The notes under the pieces were generated by a model, which did not search any database, had not been told where the DNA came from, and saw nothing but the letters and a program-made list of their open reading frames with translations. A program made the translations under genes and the position numbers. 51,439 bases of DNA from Paenibacillus rigui (GTDB taxonomy: Bacteria; Bacillota; Bacilli; Paenibacillales; NBRC-103111). The stretch lies in the NCBI RefSeq assembly GCF_002234615.1, contig NZ_NMQW01000031.1:1-51439 (forward strand), written 5' to 3'. This document shows positions 14,997-25,736 of the stretch, one piece after another; position 1 is the stretch's first letter; every line of letters starts with the position of its first letter.

Positions 14997-17198
14997 CTAG
15001 GCAAAAGGAAGCAGTACGGTAACGGTCGTTCCCCGTCCCGGCTCGCTGGCTATACGGAGGGTGCCTCCATGCTCGTTCAGCATTTTCTGACTGATCATCA
15101 GTCCCAGACCGGATCCGCTTTCTTTCGTCGTGTAAAAAGGCTCCCCGAGCCGTTCCAGCTGTTCGGGCGGGATGCCCTCGCCCTCATCCGCAAAATCGAT
15201 GGAAAGCATGCCGTCACTTGTCTTTCTCGCAATAATCCGGACGTATCCCCCGGAAGGCATCGCATCCATCGCATTTTTCAGCAGATTGATGAACACTTGC
15301 TTGACCTGATTTTCCTCTCCGTAGATGGTCCAGTGCTTGTCCAGCGGTTCGACTTCGATGATGACGTTTTTGAGGTTGGCTTGGGACTCCAATAAGGAAA
15401 CGACGTCATGAAGAATCGGCTCGACGCGGCACCTCCGGTATTGGACGGACTGCGGCTTGGCCAGCATCAGCAGCTCCGAGATGATGTGCTCGATTCTTGT
15501 CAGCTCGTCCAGCATGATCTTCAGGTACTCTTCCTTGTACTCGGCGCTTTTTTGCATGAACTGTGTAAAGCCCTTTAAGGCCGTCAACGGATTGCGGATT
15601 TCATGCGCGATTCCGGCAGCCAGCTGCCCGGCAACCGACAGCTTTTCCGATCGACGAAGCAAGTCCTCGGCCTGCTTTCGTTCACTGATGTCGCGGGAGA
15701 CGATAACTACGGTCTCGACCTGATCGTCAGGTCCGGTGACCGGAACGCCGTGCACCTCCAGAAGCATACTTTTCCCCGGGGATAAGGGTAAGGTAACCTC
15801 CAGTCTTAACGATTCTTTGTTACGAATGGTATGGTAAAAGCAGTCTGTGGCCTGTGAGAGAGCAGACTCTCCCCAAAACTCATAAGGCTTATGTCCGATT
15901 AACTCATACGGGTCTAACTGCAGAAGTGTCTTATGGGAGGGAGAAGCGTACTGGATCACACCCTGGGGGTCCAATAGTAAAATCAGATCCGTCGTATTTT
16001 CGGCGATAATCCGGTAGTTTTCCTCGCTTTTTCTTAAGCTCTGCTCCATTTTTTTGCTTTCGCTGATATCCCGCAGAATGACACAGATGGCGACCACCCT
16101 GTGCTCCGCATTTTTTACAGGGGAAATGCTCAGCAGAATATCCAGCAGTGCTCCGCTCTTGTGGAGCCGCTTCGTTTCGAAGCCTTTGATTTGAAAGCCC
16201 ATCGATGCTTGAAGGAACAGCTCCTCCGTTTCAGCCATCAAATCCTCAGGGATGATGAGGGGGCGCCTGCCGAGCAGCTCTTGCTCCGTGAAGCCGAACG
16301 TTTCCAGATAGGCTGGATTCATTTGTATCATATGATATTGCAAATCGAGAATGGAAATCGGATCAGGGGAATGCTCAATCATCGAATCCAGCTGCAGCTT
16401 CGTCTCCTGGTAAGCCGATTCCTGCTGCTTGAGCTCCGTAGTATCCCGGATGAACAAACAAAGCCCTTCTTTGGTCGGATGAGCGGTCATTTCGTACCAT
16501 CTCTCCCGGGACGCATAATATGCATGCAGGTAGGTGGGAACCTTCTCTTCCATGGCGCGGCATATGGTTCTGTAGAAAGCCGAATGGAGGACATTCGGAA
16601 AACGGGCCCACAAGCTTTGGCCGATAATCTGCTCCTTCTCTTGCCCCAACGTCTGCTCCGCCGCCTGGTTCAGAAACGTCAGCTTCCAATCCAGGTCTAT
16701 CATGAACAAAGAATAAGGGACGGATTCAATCAGGGAATGGTACGTCTGCATCGCATTTTGGAAGGCGGCGGCAAGGTTCCTTTTCTCGGTTTGATCCTGT
16801 ACCTGCAATAAGAAGCAGGGCTCTTCAAGCTCTCCCTTGAGCAGGGTCACGTGGGTCAAACACCAGACCACGTCTCCGTTATTATGGATCCAGCGCATTT
16901 CGGTCTCCAGCGAGGGAGTCGTTCCGCCGGCCAATTCACTGAATTTATGCATCGAGTGAAGGAGCTCATCAGGGTGCAGCAACGCCTGTATATTCATATG
17001 AGTCAGCTGGGGTTCACCATATCCGAGCAGCCGGGTCATGGCGGCATTCGCTTTAACAAACCGGCCGTCCAAATGAAGGAGCGCCATCCCGAACATACTT
17101 ATCGTAAACCAGAGGTCAATACTTTGATGCAGAGAATGCCCTGCTGCCGGGGCTGTGTGTATGGGTTGAGGTTGAGGGGGGTTAGACCGCTGATTCAT
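14997..17198 (-). CDS. Cytosolic multi-PAS sensor histidine kinase (KinA-like)
   Basis: 733 residues without any membrane helix. Four PAS domains occupy roughly residues 25-140, 150-260, 265-385 and 390-505 (FTISMFGMALLHLDGRFVKA; VPYSLFMIDLDWKLTFLNQA; SPDPISILDLQYHMIQMNPA; TTDLILLLDPQGVIQYASPS). The HisKA phospho-acceptor motif is AAGIAHEIRNPLTALKGF, followed by N-box VFINLLKNAMDAM, G1 DEGEGIP and the F/G2 segment GEPFYTTKESGSGLGL. The architecture resembles sporulation kinases KinA and KinE, which feed the Spo0F/Spo0A phosphorelay. No response regulator is adjacent, which fits an orphan kinase. ATG 17198 is about 12 bases after GGAGG; TTG 17222 is an alternative. Spo0A-like boxes lie upstream. 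Confidence 0.88.
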   Translation of the reverse strand: MNQRSNPPQPQPIHTAPAAGHSLHQSIDLWFTISMFGMALLHLDGRFVKANAAMTRLLGYGEPQLTHMNIQALLHPDELLHSMHKFSELAGGTTPSLETEMRWIHNNGDVVWCLTHVTLLKGELEEPCFLLQVQDQTEKRNLAAAFQNAMQTYHSLIESVPYSLFMIDLDWKLTFLNQAAEQTLGQEKEQIIGQSLWARFPNVLHSAFYRTICRAMEEKVPTYLHAYYASRERWYEMTAHPTKEGLCLFIRDTTELKQQESAYQETKLQLDSMIEHSPDPISILDLQYHMIQMNPAYLETFGFTEQELLGRRPLIIPEDLMAETEELFLQASMGFQIKGFETKRLHKSGALLDILLSISPVKNAEHRVVAICVILRDISESKKMEQSLRKSEENYRIIAENTTDLILLLDPQGVIQYASPSHKTLLQLDPYELIGHKPYEFWGESALSQATDCFYHTIRNKESLRLEVTLPLSPGKSMLLEVHGVPVTGPDDQVETVVIVSRDISERKQAEDLLRRSEKLSVAGQLAAGIAHEIRNPLTALKGFTQFMQKSAEYKEEYLKIMLDELTRIEHIISELLMLAKPQSVQYRRCRVEPILHDVVSLLESQANLKNVIIEVEPLDKHWTIYGEENQVKQVFINLLKNAMDAMPSGGYVRIIARKTSDGMLSIDFADEGEGIPPEQLERLGEPFYTTKESGSGLGLMISQKMLNEHGGTLRIASEPGRGTTVTVLLPFA

Positions 17199-17272
17199 GT
17201 TTGAAAGCATCCTCCGGATCAAGTCGTTTCATTGTGACTAAAGAATTCAGGATAAACATAGCATGAGGCATA

Positions 17273-17290
17273 GGTCGAAACAATGTCGAA
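17273..17290 (-). promoter_or_regulatory. Two helically phased Spo0A-like boxes upstream of the PAS kinase
   Basis: GGTCGAA (17273-17279) and TGTCGAA (17284-17290) on the plus strand are direct repeats 11 bp apart. The second is a perfect Spo0A box; the first differs at one base. On the minus strand they overlap the -35 of a possible promoter (TTGTTT, 17 bp, TATGTT) for the kinase. Confidence 0.45.
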
Positions 17291-17437
17291 AGTATAAAAA
17301 AATTGTCAATTCTCAACTAAATTTTATTTAGAGTCGGAGGGACGGAGGGGCTTGGGAAAAAGAGAATGGATTAATTGGACAACGCCGCTTATAATGAAGG
17401 AAACGGTTTGGAAAAAGCAGGAGGCAGGGGATAAAAT

Positions 17438-18425
17438 TTGATACGATGGGCAATTATCGGAGCCGGTGATGTCGTAGAGCGCAGAGTGGCGAGCGCACTG
17501 CAAACCGCATCAGGGAGCAGCCTGCAGGCGGTTGTTCGTCGCGACAAGGACAAATTGAATGCGCTTGCAAAAAAAGTTCGGCATTCCACGTGCTTACACG
17601 GATGTGTCACAGCTCTGGAACGATCCGGACATCGACGCAGTCTATGTCGCTACGCCGGTTGCTCTCCATGCCGAGCATGTGATGGAGGCTGCACGTCATG
17701 GCAAGCATGTGCTGTGTGAAAAGCCGATGGCTTTGAACGCGTCCTTGGGGGAACAGATGATAGCAGCTTGCCGGGACCACGGAGTGAAGCTGGGCATAGC
17801 CTATTATCGGAGGTATTATCCGAAGCTCCGGAAGCTGAAAGAATGGATCGAGGCAGGCGCCATTGGACAGGCTGTGTATGCTCGTGCCCAGTTCAGCGGA
17901 TTGACGGATCATGCCAACACGGAGCGGGCCTGGCTGCTGCGTCCCGAAGTTTCGGGAGGAGGACCCTTAATGGACGTCGGGAGCCATATCCTGGATCTCC
18001 TATGCTTCACCCTGGGACAGCCTCAGCTGGTGACGGCGATGACCGGCAACATTTTGCAGGAGCTGGCCGTAGAGGATACGGCGTCGGTGCTGGTCCGCTT
18101 TGCATCCGGCTGCCAGGCGTCCGTTCATGCAAGCTTCAGTACAGCGGGAGGCAACCAGCTTGAAATTTTCGGTACGGCGGGCAAGCTGACCATGCAGTCT
18201 GTGGAAGACCCGGTCTTGGAATGGACCGATGCGGCAGGGGAGGTACACCGTTATGAGCTGCCCAAGCATCCCAATATGAATGTGCCGATGATTGAGCATT
18301 TTATTGAAGAAATCGAAGGGAAGGCCACGTTCCTGTGTCCGGGCGAAGAAGGGATTTGGAGCTCCCGGGTGATCGACGCCGCTTACCGTTCTGCAGCCGA
18401 AAGACGACATATTTCGCCAATTTGA
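17438..18425 (+). pseudogene. Gfo/Idh/MocA oxidoreductase, interrupted by a +1 frameshift at an A7 run
   Basis: Two overlapping frames encode one protein of about 328 residues. Frame one begins at TTG 17438 with AGGGG seven bases upstream and reads MIRWAIIGAGDVVERRVASA (NAD(P)-binding GxGxxx), to ALAKK. Frame two, open from 17559, continues FGIPRAYTDVSQLWNDPDID and carries the EKP motif (VLCEKPMALNASLG) and the C-terminal domain to 18425. The junction is a run of seven A residues near 17569-17575; removing one A restores ALAKKFGIPRAY exactly. This may be a real inactivating indel, an assembly error or polymerase slippage. Apart from this lesion the gene looks intact, with no other stop. Confidence 0.7.
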
Positions 18426-18510
18426 GGGAAATGGGACCTGAAATCCGAACATTCGGACGAGTTTTACTCAAGAAAGAATGGATTTCCAACCAAAAAACCA
18501 TTTTTTTAAA

Positions 18511-18539
18511 TTGCCATGTCAGGTATCAGGTGTTAATAT
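18511..18539 (+). promoter_or_regulatory. Probable SigA promoter of gltA
   Basis: TTGCCA (18511-18516) and TAATAT (18534-18539) are 17 bp apart. It gives an untranslated leader of about 200 bases, which contains the inverted repeat at 18650-18697. I found no TnrA site (TGTNA-N7-TNACA) in the 18426-18744 gap. Confidence 0.5.
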
Positions 18540-18649
18540 AAGACATATTATCAAAGAGGTTCATAGAATTGTCACAGTTTTGCCGTGGAAGGCACGTTTT
18601 TCGGGTGAAAGAAATGGTTTCCTGAGCATGGGGTGTACAGGTTAACCTT

Positions 18650-18697
18650 CTTAGTTTAACACTTCACATCTGTAAAGCTGTGATCCTTCAAACTAAG
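18650..18697 (+). promoter_or_regulatory. Stem-loop / dyad in the gltA leader
   Basis: CTTAGTTT (18650-18657) pairs with AAACTAAG (18690-18697), and inside it TCACA (18664-18668) pairs with TGTGA (18679-18683). As DNA it could be a LysR-type (GltC) operator; as RNA it is a two-part hairpin 47 bases before the start codon. No T-run follows, so it is not a simple terminator. Confidence 0.45.
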
Positions 18698-18744
18698 CTT
18701 GTGAACGACGGAACAAATAAATTGAACAGGGAAGGTTGTACTAC

Positions 18745-21700
18745 ATGAACAGAATCGGATTGCCAACGAAGCAAGGTCTTTACGATCCGCAGTTTGAGCA
18801 TGATGCCTGCGGAATCGGATTTGTCGCCAACATCAAGGGTAAACCCTCCCACGAAATCGTGGGGCAAGCGTTGACTGTACTTTGTAACATCGATCATCGC
18901 GGAGGCCAGGGCAGCGAGAAGAATACAGGGGACGGCGCAGGTATTTTGCTGCAAATCCCTCACAGCTTCCTGCAAGCGGAATGTGCCAAGGAAGGCGTGC
19001 AGCTGCCGGCAGCAGGGCAGTATGGCGTCGGCATGGTATTCCTCCCTCAGGATGCGGCAGCACGCGCGGCCTGTGAGACCATTCTGGAACAGAAAATCAA
19101 AGAGGTCGGCCAAGGTCTGCTCGGCTGGAGAACCGTTCCCACGAATAACTCGTCCTTGGGCCACTCGGCCTTATTGGCGGAACCGTTCGTTCGTCAAGTG
19201 TTCATTGACGGGACCGGATTGGATTACTTGGCGCTGGAACGCAAGCTGTATGTGATTCGCAAGCTTACGGAGAACGCGGTGAAAGCGGTTGGTTTGGAGC
19301 AGCCGTTCTATTTTGCCAGCTTGTCGAGCCGCACGATCGTATACAAAGGGATGCTGACGCCGGAGCAGGTTGATGAGTACTACATGGAATTGAAGAATCC
19401 TGCATTTGAAACCGCCCTTGCCCTGGTTCACTCCCGGTTCAGTACGAATACGTTCCCAAGCTGGGAGCGTGCGCATCCGTACCGCTACATTATTCATAAC
19501 GGGGAAATTAACACGCTTCGCGGCAATGTGAACTGGATGCATGCGCGTCAGGCGATGTGCGAAACCGATCTGTTCGGAGACGATTTCAAAAAGATCCTGC
19601 CGATCATCGATACCGACGGCTCGGATTCCCAAATGTTTGACAACACGCTGGAGTTTCTGATGCTCTCCGGACGCAGCTTGCCACACGCGGCGATGATGAT
19701 GATTCCAGAGCCGTGGTCCAAGCACGAGACGATGAGCGATGAGAAAAAGGCGTTCTACGAATACCACAGTACGTTGATGGAGCCATGGGACGGGCCGGCT
19801 GCGATTTCCTTCACGGACGGTCAAATGATCGGCGCAGTGCTTGACCGGAACGGTCTGCGCCCTGGACGTTATTATGTCACGAAGGATGATCTGATCGTTC
19901 TTGCCTCCGAGGCGGGCGTATTGAATATCGCCCCGGAGCGTATTGCACGCAAGGAGCGCCTGCAGCCCGGCCGCATGCTGCTGGTGGATACGGTGCAAGG
20001 CCGCATTCTTTCCGATGACGAGGCCAAACGCGATATCATTGCGGAGCAGCCTTACCGCGAATGGCTGAATGAGCATTTGATTTCACTTGAGGAGCTGCCT
20101 GCATCCGCCGAGGTTCCGGCAACGGACCACGCAACGGTGCTGCAGCGCCAGCAGGCTTTCGGCTACACATTCGAGAACCTGCGCAAAGTGATTGAGCCTA
20201 TGGCCAAAACCGGTGTAGACCCGATCGGCTCGATGGGCTACGATGCGCCGCTCGCGGTGCTGTCGGAACGGCCGCAGCTGTTGTACAGCTACTTTAAGCA
20301 GCTGTTCGCTCAGGTAACGAATCCGCCGATCGACGCGAACTTCGAGGAAATCATTACCGCGCAGGGCACGACGGTAGGTCCGGAGCGCAGCCTGATCAAG
20401 CCGGAGCCGGAAAGCTGCCGCCAAATTCGTTTGGCTACGCCGATTTTGACGAATGCCGAGCTGGCCAAGCTGCGCGACATTCAGCGTGAAGGCTTCAAAA
20501 CCGTGACGCTGCCGATCCTGTTCAATCCGTTCGAAGGAACGGCTGCGCTGGAGCAGGCGATGGAGGAGCTGTACACCGCTGCCGATCAGGCGATTGCCGA
20601 CGGTGCGACGCTGGTCATCTTGTCCGACCGGGGCGTAGATGCCCGTCATGCCGCGATTCCGGCGCTGCTAGCCGTATCCGGCCTGCACCATCATTTGATT
20701 CGCGAGGGTACGCGGACCAAGGTCGGCCTGCTTCTCGAATCCGGCGAGCCGAGGGAAGTGCATCACTTTGCCCTGCTGCTTGGCTATGGCGCGAGTGCGA
20801 TCAATCCGTACCTGGCGATGGAGACGCTTGAGAATCTGATCCTGAACAACAAGCTGAAGGATTTGACGCCGGAGAAAGCCCTTTACAACTATGTAAAGGC
20901 GGCAACCAAGGGTGTCGTCAAGGTTTTGGCAAAAATGGGCATTTCGACGATTCAAAGCTACCGCGGAGGCCAAATTTTTGAAGCGGTCGGCTTGGATCAG
21001 TCGGTTATCGATAAATATTTTACTTGGACTTATACGCCGGTTGGCGGAATTCATATCGATGTCATCGCCAAAGAAGCGATTCTTCGTCATCAGCGCGCTT
21101 ATTCCGAGCAGGAAGGCCGCGACCGTGTGCTGGATACCGGCGGTGAGCTGCAATGGCGCAAGAACGGCGAGGATCACCTGTACAATCCGGAGACAATTCA
21201 TGCACTGCAAACAGCAGTGAGAACGAACAACTACGGCATGTACAAAAATTTCGTGAAGCTGATTCACAAGGAAAACGAGAAATATGCTTCGCTTCGCGCG
21301 CTGTTCTCGTTCAAATCGAATCGTCAGCCTATCTCCATCGATGAAGTGGAGTCGGCGGAATCGATGTTCAAACGGTTCAAAACCGGTGCGATGTCCTATG
21401 GCTCCATCTCGAAGGAAGCGCACGAGAGCATGGCGATTGCCATGAACCGCATCGGCGGCAAATCGAATACCGGTGAGGGCGGCGAGCATCCGGAGCGCTT
21501 TACCCGCGATGACAACGGGGACCTGCGCCGCAGTGCGATCAAGCAGGTGGCATCGGGACGTTTTGGCGTCACGAGCAACTACTTGGTCAATGCCGACGAG
21601 ATTCAAATCAAGATGGCGCAGGGGGCCAAGCCGGGTGAAGGCGGTCAGCTGCCGGGAACGAAGGTGTACCCTTGGGTTGCCGAAGTACGCGGCGTTACGC

Positions 21701-23331
21701 CAGGCGTAGGCTTGATTTCGCCTCCGCCGCATCACGACATTTATTCGATCGAGGATTTGGCGGAGCTGATCCATGACCTGAAGAATGCGAACCCGCGCGC
21801 AAGAATTAGCGTCAAGCTAGTATCCGAGGTGGGTGTAGGCACGATTGCCGCAGGTGTTGCTAAAGGGAAAGCGGACGTCGTTCTTATCAGTGGTTACGAT
21901 GGCGGCACGGGCGCATCGCCGCAGACGAGTATCCGCCATGCAGGCTTGCCTTGGGAGCTGGGGCTTGCCGAGACGCACCAGACGCTGGTGCTGAACAATT
22001 TGAGAAGCCGGATCACGGTGGAAACCGACGGCAAGCTCATGACCGGACGCGATGTGGTGATCGCCGCCTTGCTCGGTGCCGAGGAATTCGGTTTCGCAAC
22101 GACACCGCTGATCGCGCTTGGCTGTATCATGATGAGGGTATGCCATCTGGATACGTGTCCGGTAGGTGTGGCAACGCAAAATCCGGAGCTGCGCAAGAAA
22201 TTCGCAGGCGATCCGCAGCACGTCGTGAACTTCATGAACTTCGTCGCACAGGATGCGCGTGAGCTCATGGCGGAGCTGGGCTTCCGCACGATCGAAGAAA
22301 TGATCGGACATACGGAGATTTTGGAAACGAAGCAAGCGGTACAGCATTGGAAAGCCAAGGGCATCGACTTGTCGCCGCTTCTGCATCAGCCGGAAGTCGG
22401 CGAAGAAGTGGGCCGCTTCTGCTCCGAGGCGCAGGATCACGGCTTGGACCGTTCTATCGATATGAAAGAGCTGTTAACCCTTTGCGAGCCTGCACTGGAG
22501 AACAAGGAGCACGTCCATGCGATTTTGCCGATTCACAACGTGAACCGCGTCGTAGGTACGATTCTTGGAAGCGAAGTGACGCGCCGTTACGGTTTGGAGG
22601 GCTTGCCGAACGATACGATCCGCTTGCACTTCAACGGCTCTGCGGGTCAAAGCTTCGGTGCGTTCGTGCCGAAGGGGATCACTCTGTCGCTGGAAGGCGA
22701 TGCGAACGATTATGTCGGCAAAGGACTATCCGGCGGTAAAATTGCGATCTTTCCTTCCGAGCAATCGACCTTTGTTGCCGAGGAGAACATCATTATCGGG
22801 AACGTAGCCTTTTACGGTGCAACTGATGGGGATGCATATATCCGCGGGATCGCGGGCGAGCGCTTCGCCGTTCGGAACTCCGGGGTACGTGCGGTTGTCG
22901 AAGGCGTTGGCGATCACGGCTGTGAGTATATGACCGGCGGACGCGTCGTTGTCTTGGGTAAAACGGGCCGCAACTTTGCGGCGGGCATGTCCGGGGGAAT
23001 TGCTTACGTTCTGGACGAGGACGGCACTTTTGCGGAACGCTGCAACAAAGAGATGGTTCTGCTGGAGCAGGTTGAAGAGACGTATGAAGCCGAGGAGCTG
23101 CGCAACATGATCCAACATCATGAGACATTCACGGGCAGTACCGTCGCAGACCGCGTGCTGAAAAACTGGGAAGAGTGCGTGTGGAAATTCGTGAAGGTCA
23201 TTCCTAAGGACTACAAGCGGATGTTTGAAGCGATTGAACGTGTGAAGCTGTCCGGTCTGAGCCAGCAGGAAGCAATGCTGGTTGCTTTCGAGGAAAACAT
23301 GAAGGACGTATCCCGCGTCGGTGGTAACTAA
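18745..23331 (+). CDS. gltA: Glutamate synthase large subunit
   Basis: 1528 residues. It converts glutamine and 2-oxoglutarate to two glutamates, with NADPH electrons supplied by the small subunit. After a 21-residue propeptide, Cys22 ([10 protein letters not shown]) is the amidotransferase nucleophile. The glutaminase domain extends to about 430, the central domain to about 780, the FMN/2-oxoglutarate domain covers about 830-1220 and includes [16 protein letters not shown], and the 3Fe-4S cysteines are in [12 protein letters not shown]. The C-terminal GXGXG domain contains repeated glycine-rich turns such as [14 protein letters not shown] 18745 has GGAAGG nine bases upstream and puts Cys22 in the usual place. 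It is followed by gltB; the name follows Bacillus usage. Confidence 0.97.
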   Translation: MNRIGLPTKQGLYDPQFEHDACGIGFVANIKGKPSHEIVGQALTVLCNIDHRGGQGSEKNTGDGAGILLQIPHSFLQAECAKEGVQLPAAGQYGVGMVFLPQDAAARAACETILEQKIKEVGQGLLGWRTVPTNNSSLGHSALLAEPFVRQVFIDGTGLDYLALERKLYVIRKLTENAVKAVGLEQPFYFASLSSRTIVYKGMLTPEQVDEYYMELKNPAFETALALVHSRFSTNTFPSWERAHPYRYIIHNGEINTLRGNVNWMHARQAMCETDLFGDDFKKILPIIDTDGSDSQMFDNTLEFLMLSGRSLPHAAMMMIPEPWSKHETMSDEKKAFYEYHSTLMEPWDGPAAISFTDGQMIGAVLDRNGLRPGRYYVTKDDLIVLASEAGVLNIAPERIARKERLQPGRMLLVDTVQGRILSDDEAKRDIIAEQPYREWLNEHLISLEELPASAEVPATDHATVLQRQQAFGYTFENLRKVIEPMAKTGVDPIGSMGYDAPLAVLSERPQLLYSYFKQLFAQVTNPPIDANFEEIITAQGTTVGPERSLIKPEPESCRQIRLATPILTNAELAKLRDIQREGFKTVTLPILFNPFEGTAALEQAMEELYTAADQAIADGATLVILSDRGVDARHAAIPALLAVSGLHHHLIREGTRTKVGLLLESGEPREVHHFALLLGYGASAINPYLAMETLENLILNNKLKDLTPEKALYNYVKAATKGVVKVLAKMGISTIQSYRGGQIFEAVGLDQSVIDKYFTWTYTPVGGIHIDVIAKEAILRHQRAYSEQEGRDRVLDTGGELQWRKNGEDHLYNPETIHALQTAVRTNNYGMYKNFVKLIHKENEKYASLRALFSFKSNRQPISIDEVESAESMFKRFKTGAMSYGSISKEAHESMAIAMNRIGGKSNTGEGGEHPERFTRDDNGDLRRSAIKQVASGRFGVTSNYLVNADEIQIKMAQGAKPGEGGQLPGTKVYPWVAEVRGVTPGVGLISPPPHHDIYSIEDLAELIHDLKNANPRARISVKLVSEVGVGTIAAGVAKGKADVVLISGYDGGTGASPQTSIRHAGLPWELGLAETHQTLVLNNLRSRITVETDGKLMTGRDVVIAALLGAEEFGFATTPLIALGCIMMRVCHLDTCPVGVATQNPELRKKFAGDPQHVVNFMNFVAQDARELMAELGFRTIEEMIGHTEILETKQAVQHWKAKGIDLSPLLHQPEVGEEVGRFCSEAQDHGLDRSIDMKELLTLCEPALENKEHVHAILPIHNVNRVVGTILGSEVTRRYGLEGLPNDTIRLHFNGSAGQSFGAFVPKGITLSLEGDANDYVGKGLSGGKIAIFPSEQSTFVAEENIIIGNVAFYGATDGDAYIRGIAGERFAVRNSGVRAVVEGVGDHGCEYMTGGRVVVLGKTGRNFAAGMSGGIAYVLDEDGTFAERCNKEMVLLEQVEETYEAEELRNMIQHHETFTGSTVADRVLKNWEECVWKFVKVIPKDYKRMFEAIERVKLSGLSQQEAMLVAFEENMKDVSRVGGN

Positions 23332-23421
23332 TAAAATGGCGCGCTGAGCCATGCCGGTTTTTTGGCGGTTGCTGGTGAGGAATGGTTGGGAGTTATGGAT
23401 AAAACGGCCGTCTGCGAGATA

Positions 23422-23525
23422 GAGCCAACTACCTCCAGCCGCTTTGAATGCGTGTTTCGATGAATTTACTTGTCGGCAGAAACACACATTCAAAAAGCGG
23501 CACGTAAACTTTCCGGTAGTTGCTC
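23422..23525 (+). repeat. Long imperfect hairpin between gltA and gltB
   Basis: An outer stem pairs GAGC-CAACTACC (from 23422) with GGTAGTTG-CTC (to 23525). An inner stem pairs 23438-23458 with 23479-23501, differing by one mismatch and two extra A residues, around a loop of about 20 bases. It fills much of the 297-bp gltA-gltB gap; no T-run follows, so it is probably an RNA-processing or stability element, an attenuator part, or the remains of a short mobile repeat. Confidence 0.7.
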
Positions 23526-23628
23526 TACGCTACGACTGCACTTTATCGAATGGAAGCATCCTTCCACACCAGGAGCAGCGCCTGCAGAAAAGGCATGGAT
23601 CAGCACGGTCAGGAGGAAGAAAAGAAAG

Positions 23629-25113
23629 ATGGGTAAACCAACCGGTTTTATTGAGTATAAACGTGAAACCCCTGTCGAAGCGGCTCCGCTGCTGCGGATC
23701 AGCCACTGGAAAGAATTCAGTGTGCCGATGTCCGAAGACAAGCTGCAAACCCAAGGGGCGCGCTGCATGGATTGCGGGATTCCTTTTTGCCATACGGGGA
23801 AGCTGATCAGCGGGATGGCTGCGGGCTGTCCGGTCAATAACCTGATTCCGGAGTGGAACGATCTTGTTTACCGCGGTTTGTGGCGCGAAGCGTTGGACCG
23901 TTTGCACAAAACGAACAATTTTCCGGAGTTTACTGGCCGTGTATGCCCGGCTCCATGCGAGGGCTCCTGTACGGTCGGACTGAAGGATTCACCGGTCACC
24001 ATCAAAAATATCGAGAAATCGATCATTGATAAAGGCTTCGCCGAGGGCTGGGTCGTTCCCGAGCCGCCGAAGGTTCGTACCGGCAAGAAGGTTGCCGTTG
24101 TCGGCTCGGGACCATCGGGTTTGGCATGTGCGGCACAGCTGAATAAAGCCGGTCATTCCGTGACGGTTTACGAGCGTGCGGACCGCATCGGCGGGTTGCT
24201 TATGTACGGGATTCCGAACATGAAGCTCGACAAGAAATACGTGCAGCGCCGTGTGGAGCTGTTGGCGACGGAAGGCGTCACCTTCGTTACGCGCACGGAG
24301 ATCGGCAAAGATATCTCGGCTGCCCAGCTGAAAGAGGAATTCGATGCCATCGTTCTTTGCGGGGGAGCGACCAAAGGCCGCGACCTGAACATCGAGGGCC
24401 GTGAGCTGAAAGGGATCCATCTGGCGATGGAGTTCTTGGCCAAGAACACAAAGAGCCTGCTGGATTCCGAGCATCAGGACGGCCAGTTCATCTCGGCCGA
24501 AGGCAAAGATGTGATCGTCATCGGGGGCGGCGATACAGGTACGGACTGTGTCGGTACCTCGATTCGTCACAAATGCAAGAGCGTGCTGCAGTTTGAGCTG
24601 ATGCCGAAGGCGCCGGAGACACGTCAGGCGAACAATCCGTGGCCGGAGTGGCCTAAAGTGTTGAAGGTAGACTACGGCCAGCAGGAGGCTGCTGCGCTTC
24701 AAGGCGATGATCCGCGCCAGTATCAAATCAGTACGAAGAAATTCGTCGGTGATGAGAATGGACATGTGAAGGAGCTGCACACGGTCTTGATCGAGTGGAA
24801 GAAGGACGATCAGGGACGCTTCGTACCGGTAGAAGTACCGGGCAGCGAGAAGGTCTACCCGGCTCAGCTGGTGATGCTGGCGATGGGCTTCCTGGGACCG
24901 GAGAACACTGTTCTGGATCAACTCGGTGTGGAGAAGGATGAGCGTTCCAACGCCAAGGCGGAGTACGGCTCCTTCGCGACGAACGTAGAGGGCGTATTTG
25001 CCGCAGGCGATATGCGTCGCGGACAAAGTCTTGTCGTCTGGGCGATTAACGAAGGCCGTGAAGCTGCCCGCGAATGCGATCGTTATTTGATGGGTGCTTC
25101 CAATTTGCCATAA
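23629..25113 (+). CDS. gltB: Glutamate synthase small subunit (NADPH)
   Basis: 494 residues. It passes electrons from NADPH via FAD and two 4Fe-4S clusters to the large subunit. Cysteine-rich motifs [10 protein letters not shown] and [10 protein letters not shown] lie in the first 110 residues. The FAD-binding fold begins [20 protein letters not shown], and the NADPH-binding fold has [32 protein letters not shown] is the C-terminal FAD contact. ATG 23629 follows AGGAGG by 12 bases. The frame is open upstream to 23470, but that stretch overlaps the hairpin and encodes nothing like the family N-terminus. It is probably transcribed with gltA through the 297-bp spacer and ends at a strong terminator. 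Confidence 0.96.
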   Translation: MGKPTGFIEYKRETPVEAAPLLRISHWKEFSVPMSEDKLQTQGARCMDCGIPFCHTGKLISGMAAGCPVNNLIPEWNDLVYRGLWREALDRLHKTNNFPEFTGRVCPAPCEGSCTVGLKDSPVTIKNIEKSIIDKGFAEGWVVPEPPKVRTGKKVAVVGSGPSGLACAAQLNKAGHSVTVYERADRIGGLLMYGIPNMKLDKKYVQRRVELLATEGVTFVTRTEIGKDISAAQLKEEFDAIVLCGGATKGRDLNIEGRELKGIHLAMEFLAKNTKSLLDSEHQDGQFISAEGKDVIVIGGGDTGTDCVGTSIRHKCKSVLQFELMPKAPETRQANNPWPEWPKVLKVDYGQQEAAALQGDDPRQYQISTKKFVGDENGHVKELHTVLIEWKKDDQGRFVPVEVPGSEKVYPAQLVMLAMGFLGPENTVLDQLGVEKDERSNAKAEYGSFATNVEGVFAAGDMRRGQSLVVWAINEGREAARECDRYLMGASNLP

Positions 25114-25131
25114 CCTATAATGCGAACAACG

Positions 25132-25166
25132 GATACCGGGCCGGATGAAGGCCCGGTATCTTTTTT
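25132..25166 (+). terminator. Rho-independent terminator of the glt operon
   Basis: GATACCGGGCC pairs perfectly with GGCCCGGTATC across a seven-base loop, followed by six T residues. Confidence 0.92.
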
Positions 25167-25312
25167 GGCAGAAAGCCTAAGTTTCTCGTACTTCAGCAGG
25201 TGATCTCTTCACAAAGTAAATGATTTAGTACGCGAAGCATAGGGGAGCCTTTAACGGCATATCCATAATCATTCGGGGCGATAATGAGAAAATGAGGTTG
25301 GAGGTATAAAAT

Positions 25313-25636
25313 ATGGTTTCAAACGACGAGAAAAGCTTGGCGCTGCTGTCTCATTTGCTGAGCCTGATTGCAGGGGTGTTCGCTCCGCTCATCATTTGGC
25401 TGTTGAAGAAGGATGAGTCGTATTTCATTGCAGAGCATGCCAAGGAATCGCTTAATTTTCAAATCTCCATTATGATCTATTCGTTTGCCGTTACGCTGCT
25501 CTGCTTCGTTGTCATCGGCTTCGTACTGATTCCTTTCCTCGCCATTTTTGTAGTGGTGGTTATTATTTTGGCTACGGTTAAGGCATCCCGGGGAGAGATT
25601 TACCGGTATCCATTGACGATCCGTTTAGTAAAATAA
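25313..25636 (+). CDS. DUF4870 (Tic20-like) membrane protein
   Basis: 107 residues with the DUF4870 pattern: LALLSHLLSLIAGVFAPLII in the first helix, the cytosolic loop KKDESYFIAEHAKESLNFQI, then two more helices and the C-terminal KASRGEIYRYPLTIRLVK. This is a widespread three- to four-helix membrane family of unknown function, distantly related to Tic20/HOTT proteins. TTGGAGG lies nine bases before the ATG. It is a single-gene unit between two terminators. Confidence 0.9.
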   Translation: MVSNDEKSLALLSHLLSLIAGVFAPLIIWLLKKDESYFIAEHAKESLNFQISIMIYSFAVTLLCFVVIGFVLIPFLAIFVVVVIILATVKASRGEIYRYPLTIRLVK

Positions 25637-25644
25637 GAACGGTC

Positions 25645-25683
25645 AAAAAGCTGTCTTTCCATTCGGAACCGACAGCTTTTTTT
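25645..25683. terminator. Bidirectional terminator after the DUF4870 gene
   Basis: AAAAAGCTGTC and GACAGCTTTTTTT form a stem with A- and T-runs on the two sides, so it serves the DUF4870 gene (plus) and the convergent unknown gene ending at 25737. Confidence 0.85.
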
Positions 25684-25736
25684 GACGTTTACGGGAGGCA
25701 AACCGACGGGAGGCTGCATGCAGCAGGACATGCAAA

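Noticed and set aside
18426-18744. TnrA site or riboswitch in the gltA upstream region
   Set aside because: No TGTNA-N7-TNACA match was found by eye and the folding elements do not resemble a known riboswitch class.
23470-23628. N-terminal extension of GltB by 53 residues
   Set aside because: It overlaps the intercistronic hairpin, is unlike any GltB N-terminus and lacks a ribosome binding site, whereas ATG 23629 has AGGAGG.
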